Below are positions 14,780-19,622 of a stretch of 19,622 bases of DNA, one piece after another; positions within the stretch are counted from its first letter, which is position 1, and each line of letters begins with the position of its first letter. This DNA comes from an uncultured Achromobacter sp. (GTDB taxonomy: Bacteria > Pseudomonadota > Gammaproteobacteria > Burkholderiales > Burkholderiaceae_B), in contig CAJYKY010000091.1 in the NCBI GenBank assembly GCA_913775005.1, positions 1 to 19,622 on the forward strand. The letters are read 5' to 3'. The translations under genes were made by a program, and so were the position numbers. The notes beneath the pieces were generated by a model, which was not told the origin of the DNA, did no database searches, and was given only the letters and a program-made list of their open reading frames with translations.

Positions 14780-15946
14780 ATGAGAATCGTCGAGATCCGC
14801 GAACAGACCCTGCCCATCAGCTCGCCCATCCGCAACGCCTATATCGACTTCAGCAGGATGACGCTGAGTCTGGTCGCTGTGATCACCGACGTGATCCGCG
14901 ACGGCAAGCCCGTGGTGGGCTATGGCTTCAATTCGAATGGCCGGTATGGCCAGGGCAAACTGATGCGCGAGCGCTTCATTCCGCGCGTCATGGAGGCGGA
15001 TCCGGAATCGCTTTTGGATGCGACGGGCAAGAATCTGGACCCGCACAAGATCTGGGACGCGATGTTCAAGAACGAAAAGCCGGGTGGCCATGGTGAACGT
15101 TCCGTCGCAATCGGCACGATCGATATGGCGGTCTGGGATGCGGTGGCCAAGATCGAGGGCAAGCCGTTGTTCCAGCTGCTGGCGGACCGCTATGGCAATG
15201 GCAAACCGGATCGGCGCGTGTTCGTCTATGCGGCGGGCGGCTATTACTACCCGGGGCAGGACCACGGCAAGCTCAAGGACGAGATGCGCAGCTATATCGA
15301 CCGTGGCTATACGGTGGTGAAAAAGAAGATCGGGGGCGCATCGCTGGACGAGGATTTGCGCCGCATCGATTCCATCCTGAGCGTGCTGCAAGACGGGCAG
15401 AAACTTGCCGTGGATGCGAACGGCCGCTTCGATCTGGACACCGCGATTCAGTACGCCAAGGCGCTGTCGCAGTACGACCTCTTCTGGTACGAAGAGGCCG
15501 GTGACCCGCTGGATTACGAGTTGCAGGCCACCTTGCGCAACTATTATGCGAACCCGATGGCAACGGGCGAAAACCTGTTTTCAATGCAGGATGCGCGCAA
15601 CCTCATCCGCCATGGCGGCATGCGTCCCGACCGCGATTGGCTGCAATTCGATTGCGCGCTGAGCTACGGGCTGGTGGAGTATCTGCGCACGCTGGATATG
15701 CTGAAGCAGCACGGCTGGTCGGCCAGCCGGTGCATTCCGCATGGCGGCCATCAGATGTCGCTGAACATCGCGGCGGGGTTGGGGCTGGGCGGCAACGAGA
15801 GCTACCCGGACTTGTTCCAACCCTTTGGCGGCTTTCCTGATGGCGTGAAGGTTGATGGCGGCTACGTCACGATGCCGGACTTGCCCGGCATCGGTTTCGA
15901 AGGCAAGGCGGACTTGTACGCCGTCATGCAGACGCTGTCGGCGTAG
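14780..15946 (+). CDS. tarD: D(-)-tartrate dehydratase, enolase superfamily
   Basis: This 388-residue member of the mandelate racemase subgroup closely resembles the characterised Bradyrhizobium D-tartrate dehydratase, which converts D-tartrate to oxaloacetate. The shared signatures include SSPIRNAYIDF, GYGFNSNGRYGQG, EKPGGHGERSVA, AAGGYYYPG and CIPHGGHQMSLNIAAG. As I recall the numbering of that enzyme, its key residues map here with a constant offset of one: the KxK bases K181/K183, Mg ligands D212, E238 and E264, and acid H321. The barrel active site therefore looks complete. The ATG at 14780 has AGGAGA 5 nt upstream; a longer frame begins 90 bp earlier but extends into the promoter region. 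It is divergent from the LysR gene. No tartrate transporter is present nearby. It ends 15 bp from the convergent TonB receptor gene. Confidence 0.9.
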   Translation: MRIVEIREQTLPISSPIRNAYIDFSRMTLSLVAVITDVIRDGKPVVGYGFNSNGRYGQGKLMRERFIPRVMEADPESLLDATGKNLDPHKIWDAMFKNEKPGGHGERSVAIGTIDMAVWDAVAKIEGKPLFQLLADRYGNGKPDRRVFVYAAGGYYYPGQDHGKLKDEMRSYIDRGYTVVKKKIGGASLDEDLRRIDSILSVLQDGQKLAVDANGRFDLDTAIQYAKALSQYDLFWYEEAGDPLDYELQATLRNYYANPMATGENLFSMQDARNLIRHGGMRPDRDWLQFDCALSYGLVEYLRTLDMLKQHGWSASRCIPHGGHQMSLNIAAGLGLGGNESYPDLFQPFGGFPDGVKVDGGYVTMPDLPGIGFEGKADLYAVMQTLSA

Positions 15947-15961
15947 GTCCGCGCTGCGGAA

Positions 15962-18184
15962 TCACCAGCGATACCGCAGCGTTGCCATCACCGTCCGTTC
16001 GGCGCCCCAATAGCAGCTGACGGCGGTGCCCAGGCAGTTGGCGACGTAGCGCTTGTCGAACAAGTTGGACACGTTCAACGCGACTTGCGCGCCGGCCAGC
16101 GAGGGGCTGACGCGGGCGAGGTCATAGCGGATGGCGGCATCCACCAGCGTGACGGCGGGAATGGCATAGCGGTTGTTCAAGTCGCCATAGAAGCCGCCCC
16201 GGTATGTGACGCCTGCGCCCAGGCCCACGCCTTGCAGCGGACCGCTGCGCAGGGTGTAGTCGGCCCACAGCGCGGCCTGATGGCGCGGCACGAAGATCAG
16301 CTGGTTGCCGCGTTGCGCGGCCGTGTTGGTCTTGGTGATCTCGCTATCGCTAAGCGCGTACGACATCGTCAGGTCCAGCCCGTTGTCCAGGCTGGCCTTG
16401 CCTTCTAGTTCGATGCCTTGGACCTGGACCTCGCCTGTCTGCACCACAAAACTGGTGTTGACGGGGTCAGGTGTGCTGACGTTTTTCTGCGTGATCTGGA
16501 ATGCGGATAGCGTGACGAAGCTGTTGTAGCCATCGGGCTGGAACTTCACGCCGGCTTCGTATTGTTCGCCCGTGGTGGGCTTGAGTGCAGAGCCGTCGCG
16601 CGTGATGCCGGTCATCGGCTGGAACGACGTGGAATAGCTCAGGTACGGCGCCAAGCCATTGTCAAAGCGGTAGGTCACGCCGGCGCGGCCCGTGAAGCGA
16701 TCGGCGTCGGCCTTGCGCGATACCCAGTTCCATTGGCCGCCGGTGCCGGCCGTGCCGTTGTGGGTGGTGCCGTCGGTCCAGTCGTAACGGCCGGCGAAGG
16801 TGAAGCGCAGGCGGTCCAGTTCGATCTGGTCCTGTGCATACACGCCCAACTGGCTGCGCGACATGTTGATCTTCGTGGCGGTGGGCGGGCGCGTCACCGA
16901 CGTGCCGTAGTCCGGGTCGAACACATTGAACAGTGGCGTTGCGGGCGGCAGCATCAGGCCAAGGCTGCTCTCGTTGTAGCGGGATTTTTCGCGCAGATAG
17001 TCCAGGCCGAACGTGACGTCATGGCGAGTCGGCCCGGCATTGAATTTGGCGTTCAACTGGTTATCGATCTGGAACGCGTGCGAGGTTTCCGGGAAGGCCC
17101 ACGCGTAGCGGATGGCCTGCGTGTTGGACACCATCGCACCGATCTGGACGCGGCGGGTGTTGGTGTCGACGTTGGTGTAGCGGGCGCTTTGGCGCAGGCT
17201 CCACGTATCGTTCAGGCGATGGTCCAGCGTGTAGCCGACCATGGTCTGTTCGTTTGTGAAGATGTCATAGCCGGGTTCGCCTACGAAGCGGTCACGCGGG
17301 ATGTAGCCGGCGGTGGCGCTCTTTTCCAGCGTGCCGATCACGGGCAGCACGGGCGCGCCGCCGCCGCCGTGGCTGGTGATCTTCTGATACTGCGCGCTGA
17401 GGTTCAGGCTGGTGTCCGACGACGGACGCCACGTGAAGCTGGGGGCGATGAATTGGCGTTCATCGTCCACGTGTTGATACTGCGTGTCGCTGTCGCGCAG
17501 CGTGCCGGTCAGGCGGTACAGGAACTTGCCGTCTTCATCGGCCGGGCCCGAGAAATCGAACGCACCCTGATAGCGGTTGAAGCTGCCGGCCTGCAACACG
17601 ACTTCATTGAAGGGTTCGGTGGTGGGGCGCTTGCTGGTCATGTTCACCAGACCGCCGGGCGCGCTTTGGCCATACATGCCCGACGATGGCCCCTTCAGAA
17701 TTTCCACGCGTTCCAGACCGTAGGTGTCGATGCGCGGCTGCGAATAGCCGCGCGCGCCGAAGGGCAGCAGCAGGCCGTCCAGATAGCGCGTGGGCGTAAA
17801 GCCGCGCACGGTCAGCCAGTCGTAGCGCACGTCGCTGTCGCCGTATTGCGCGAACACGCCAGGCGTGTAGCGCACCGCCTGGGCGATGGAGGTCACGCCG
17901 CGCTGGTCCATCTCGTTGCGGGTGATGACGTTGATGGTTTGCGGCGTGTCGATGAGGTCCGTGTCGGACTTGGTGGCCGAACGGCTGCGGGTCGAGACGT
18001 AGTCAGCGCCAGACACGGCGGAAGCGTCGCGCGCGCCTTGCACCACGACGGGACTCAATGTGGTTACGCCAGCGCCCGCGGAAGTGCCCGGGGAAGTGTT
18101 TGAGACGGTCTGCGCGGCGGCGGGGACCGACGCGGCAAGGGCTGCCAACAGCGCCAATGGCAGCGGCTTGACGGAAAAGGACAC
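15962..18184 (-). CDS. TonB-dependent siderophore receptor, FhuA-like
   Basis: This outer-membrane active transporter of 740 residues probably imports a ferric siderophore, most likely of hydroxamate type given its resemblance to FhuA. A signal peptide (about 1-24, ending PAAA) is followed by a TonB box-like segment LSPVVVQG (43-50). The plug domain (about 76-187) includes DTPQTINVITRNEM, LTVRGF and EILKGPSSGMYGQSAPGGLVN. The 22-strand barrel follows and ends in an aromatic residue, W740 (MATLRYRW). Two cysteines near the end (C717, C724, before YWGAERTV) match the C-terminal disulfide of FhuA. There is no N-terminal signalling extension, so it should not drive a FecI/FecR-type cascade. The start is GTG (18182-18184), with AGGGG about 8 nt upstream. 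It is divergent from an AraC-type regulator. Confidence 0.92.
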   Translation of the reverse strand: MSFSVKPLPLALLAALAASVPAAAQTVSNTSPGTSAGAGVTTLSPVVVQGARDASAVSGADYVSTRSRSATKSDTDLIDTPQTINVITRNEMDQRGVTSIAQAVRYTPGVFAQYGDSDVRYDWLTVRGFTPTRYLDGLLLPFGARGYSQPRIDTYGLERVEILKGPSSGMYGQSAPGGLVNMTSKRPTTEPFNEVVLQAGSFNRYQGAFDFSGPADEDGKFLYRLTGTLRDSDTQYQHVDDERQFIAPSFTWRPSSDTSLNLSAQYQKITSHGGGGAPVLPVIGTLEKSATAGYIPRDRFVGEPGYDIFTNEQTMVGYTLDHRLNDTWSLRQSARYTNVDTNTRRVQIGAMVSNTQAIRYAWAFPETSHAFQIDNQLNAKFNAGPTRHDVTFGLDYLREKSRYNESSLGLMLPPATPLFNVFDPDYGTSVTRPPTATKINMSRSQLGVYAQDQIELDRLRFTFAGRYDWTDGTTHNGTAGTGGQWNWVSRKADADRFTGRAGVTYRFDNGLAPYLSYSTSFQPMTGITRDGSALKPTTGEQYEAGVKFQPDGYNSFVTLSAFQITQKNVSTPDPVNTSFVVQTGEVQVQGIELEGKASLDNGLDLTMSYALSDSEITKTNTAAQRGNQLIFVPRHQAALWADYTLRSGPLQGVGLGAGVTYRGGFYGDLNNRYAIPAVTLVDAAIRYDLARVSPSLAGAQVALNVSNLFDKRYVANCLGTAVSCYWGAERTVMATLRYRW

Positions 18185-18201
18185 GGTATTACCCCTGGGT
18201 C

Positions 18202-18224
18202 ACTATAATTAACAAGAATCATTT
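18202..18224 (-). promoter_or_regulatory. Weak Fur-like box overlapping the receptor's candidate -10
   Basis: Read on the minus strand, an AT-rich segment with AATGATTCTTGTTAATTATA matches the 19-bp Fur consensus at about 10 of 19 positions by eye, which is weak. A TATAGT hexamer (five of six for a -10) overlaps its downstream end at 18202-18207. Position before an iron-receptor gene supports Fur control more than the match does. Confidence 0.4.
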
Positions 18225-18312
18225 CTGTGCGTCGGCATGATTCCAGAAGTCGTGGCGCCTGTCTGACGTTTTTTCGGCGCTGATTGACGATTTTGCTGCC
18301 GCCCCATTTTTT

Positions 18313-18334
18313 GCGCGCCGGTTTACCGGCGCGC
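18313..18334. other. Strong hairpin just upstream of the AraC-type gene
   Basis: GCGCGCCGGT, TT, ACCGGCGCGC form a 10-bp perfect palindrome ending 19 nt before the AraC ATG. Six T precede it on the plus strand instead of following it, so it is not a normal intrinsic terminator in that direction. It may fold in the regulator's leader RNA. Confidence 0.5.
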
Positions 18335-18353
18335 CTGCTTATCCCCCGCCTTT

Positions 18354-19361
18354 ATGCCCGCCAGCGCCGTTGCGGATTCCATTGCTTCGCTCACCTCTGA
18401 CGCCGCGTCCTGCGTCGCCCCGCAGGCTGCGCCGCTGATGCCGTCTGCCCTGTCGCACGAATGGTGGCGCGGCACGCTGCCGACGGTGCCCGCTACGCAA
18501 GAGTGGGAGGACGTCATCGAATGCGTGTTGCGCGTGGACGACGGCGTGAGCCTGGTGGTGCTGGATGGCAGCGCGCCGCGCGCGTTGACGATTCCTGCGC
18601 CGGGAGCGCCGGTGTTTGGCATGCAGGTCTGGCTGGAAGGCGAGGCGACCCTGGCGCTGGACGGTGGCCAGCCGCTGAAGGTGGCCGCAGGCGCCGCGCT
18701 GCTTTTCAATCACGAACAGCCTTCTAGATGGTCCACGCATCTGCCCGCCAATCGCAGGGTGCGGATGGTGGACATCCGCTACACGCCCGAGGCCCTTGTG
18801 CGCGCCGGTGACGCGGGGCCTGTGACCTTGCTGCGTCAGCGGTTTCGCCACGATGTCAGCGTGCCAGCGCTTGGGTCATTGGTCGCGTCGTTGGACGCAC
18901 CCGCAAGCCTGCTGGCATTGGCAGACAGCCTGGTCCGGGACGCCCCGGCAGCGCCTGAGGCGCGCCGCCTCTGGTATCGCGCCAAAGCGTTGGAGATGCT
19001 GTCGGCGTTTGTGCAACTGCTGTCGTTGCCGAACGCGCTGACCGCCGGCGCGGCGCAGGAGCGCCAGCGCTTGCACCGCGCTTGCGGGCTGCTGCAAGCG
19101 CGCTACGCCGAACACTGGCCGCCGGGCCTGCTGGCGCGTGAAGTGGGGCTGTCGGAAAAGCGTTTGCAGCAACTGATGCGTGAAAACGTGGGCCGGTCGG
19201 TACATGGATATCTGAGCGACTTGCGGCTGGCCCGCGCCTCGGAATTCCTGCAAGCCGGCATGAGCGTGACGCAGGTGGCGGGTGAGGTGGGCATTTCCAG
19301 CCTTAGCCACTTCAGCAAGATCTTCAAGGCGCGCTATGGCGTGTCGCCGCGGGCCTGGTGA
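18354..19361 (+). CDS. AraC-family transcriptional regulator, probably controlling the adjacent siderophore receptor
   Basis: This 335-residue protein has a variable N-terminal sensor region (about 35-230) and a C-terminal AraC DNA-binding domain (about 238-335). The first helix-turn-helix is in LLAREVGLSEKRLQQLMREN (259-278). The second is in VTQVAGEVGISSLSHFSKIF (305-324), followed by KARYGVSPRAW, the classic AraC ending. Divergent placement next to a TonB-dependent siderophore receptor is the pattern of PchR/AlcR-type activators, which induce receptor genes when the cognate ferric siderophore is present. The ligand cannot be read from sequence. The ATG at 18354 lies 19 nt behind a strong hairpin and has no strong ribosome site; later in-frame ATGs near residue 29 exist. 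A TTGACG hexamer at 18284-18289 could be a -35, but its -10 is unconvincing. Confidence 0.9.
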   Translation: MPASAVADSIASLTSDAASCVAPQAAPLMPSALSHEWWRGTLPTVPATQEWEDVIECVLRVDDGVSLVVLDGSAPRALTIPAPGAPVFGMQVWLEGEATLALDGGQPLKVAAGAALLFNHEQPSRWSTHLPANRRVRMVDIRYTPEALVRAGDAGPVTLLRQRFRHDVSVPALGSLVASLDAPASLLALADSLVRDAPAAPEARRLWYRAKALEMLSAFVQLLSLPNALTAGAAQERQRLHRACGLLQARYAEHWPPGLLAREVGLSEKRLQQLMRENVGRSVHGYLSDLRLARASEFLQAGMSVTQVAGEVGISSLSHFSKIFKARYGVSPRAW

Positions 19362-19415
19362 AGAAACCCGAGCATTTGCGCTATGAAATATTTGGTTTCA
19401 CAAAACCGGCTTGCG

Positions 19416-19545
19416 CTATCTATCTAGTAGTAGGTAAGATTCATCCATCGACGCAGCACACAAAACGAAGCGCGGCGCCGAAGCCGGAAAACAGCAACAC
19501 CGCTTTTTTATTTATCTGTTTGTCTATCTACACATAGATAGTAAG
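19416..19545 (+). repeat. Repeated CTATCTA motifs upstream of the last gene
   Basis: The 230-bp gap 19362-19591 is visibly more AT-rich than its surroundings. It holds two related blocks, each starting CTATCTA and ending GTAAG (19416-19438 and 19524-19545). The second contains a perfect inverted repeat, CTATCTA caca TAGATAG (19524-19541). These may be regulator sites for the downstream gene. A T-rich stretch (19504-19520) lies between them. No clear promoter or gene is visible in the gap. Confidence 0.4.
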
Positions 19546-19591
19546 CCGTACACACCATTCATCGCATCACATACTTAATTGGAGTTTCACC

Positions 19592-19622
19592 ATGAAGACC
19601 CTCGTATCCGCCCTGATCCTGT
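19592..19622 (+). CDS. Probable small exported protein, first 10 codons (partial)
   Basis: An ATG with GGAG 7 nt upstream opens a frame reading MKTLVSALIL at the window edge. A positively charged residue followed by a hydrophobic run is the start of a typical Sec signal peptide. Short exported proteins beginning this way, some of the DUF4148 type, are common in Bordetella and Achromobacter, but ten residues are too few to assign a family. Confidence 0.55.
   Translation, partial: MKTLVSALIL

Noticed and set aside
16562..18103. Open frame of 513 codons opposite the TonB receptor
   Set aside because: No domain or credible start was seen, and the receptor on the other strand has intact signal peptide, plug and barrel motifs.
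18311..18340. Palindrome at 18313-18334 as an intrinsic terminator
   Set aside because: The T-run lies on the 5' side for plus-strand transcription, and on the minus strand the stem is followed by A residues, so neither direction has the required U-tract.

Overview
The window is chromosomal DNA of high G+C content from a Gram-negative betaproteobacterium. It most likely comes from the Bordetella/Achromobacter branch of the Alcaligenaceae. The evidence is a System II cytochrome c biogenesis gene, the neighbourhood of lysA-lptM with divergent cyaY next to mrcA, aroK-aroB-dgt and uvrA, an SSB ending in DDDIPF, and a FhuA-like TonB receptor beside an AraC-type regulator. Genus is an inference from gene content and order; no rRNA is present.

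Region 1 (1-8540) is housekeeping. It holds the 3' end of the cytochrome c haem-handling gene (ccsB), then lptM-lysA on the minus strand (LPS-assembly lipoprotein and lysine synthesis), with cyaY (frataxin) divergent from lptM. A shared bidirectional terminator separates cyaY from mrcA (PBP1A). Divergent from mrcA runs a tight plus-strand cluster aroK-aroB-dgt (shikimate kinase, dehydroquinate synthase, dGTPase-like enzyme). A minus-strand glutathione S-transferase gene follows.

Region 2 (8584-13747) covers DNA repair and replication: uvrA (minus), a divergent MFS exporter, then ssb behind a promoter and a structured leader of about 170 nt, closed by a strong terminator.

Region 3 (13747-19622) is more accessory. 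A LysR regulator is divergent from a D-tartrate dehydratase of the enolase superfamily, whose active-site residues all match the characterised enzyme. Next come a FhuA-like TonB-dependent siderophore receptor (minus) with a weak Fur-like site, and a divergent AraC-type regulator. The window ends with a comparatively AT-rich intergenic stretch and the first codons of a probable exported protein.

I found no mobile element, CRISPR array, tRNA, rRNA or phage gene, and no clearly novel multi-gene system. The signals most worth checking are regulatory: two mutually exclusive hairpins in the ssb leader, a possible leaderless start for aroK, TGAAT/AGTGAA repeats between lysR and the tartrate dehydratase, a 55-bp divergent lptM/cyaY spacer, and repeated CTATCTA palindromes before the last gene.
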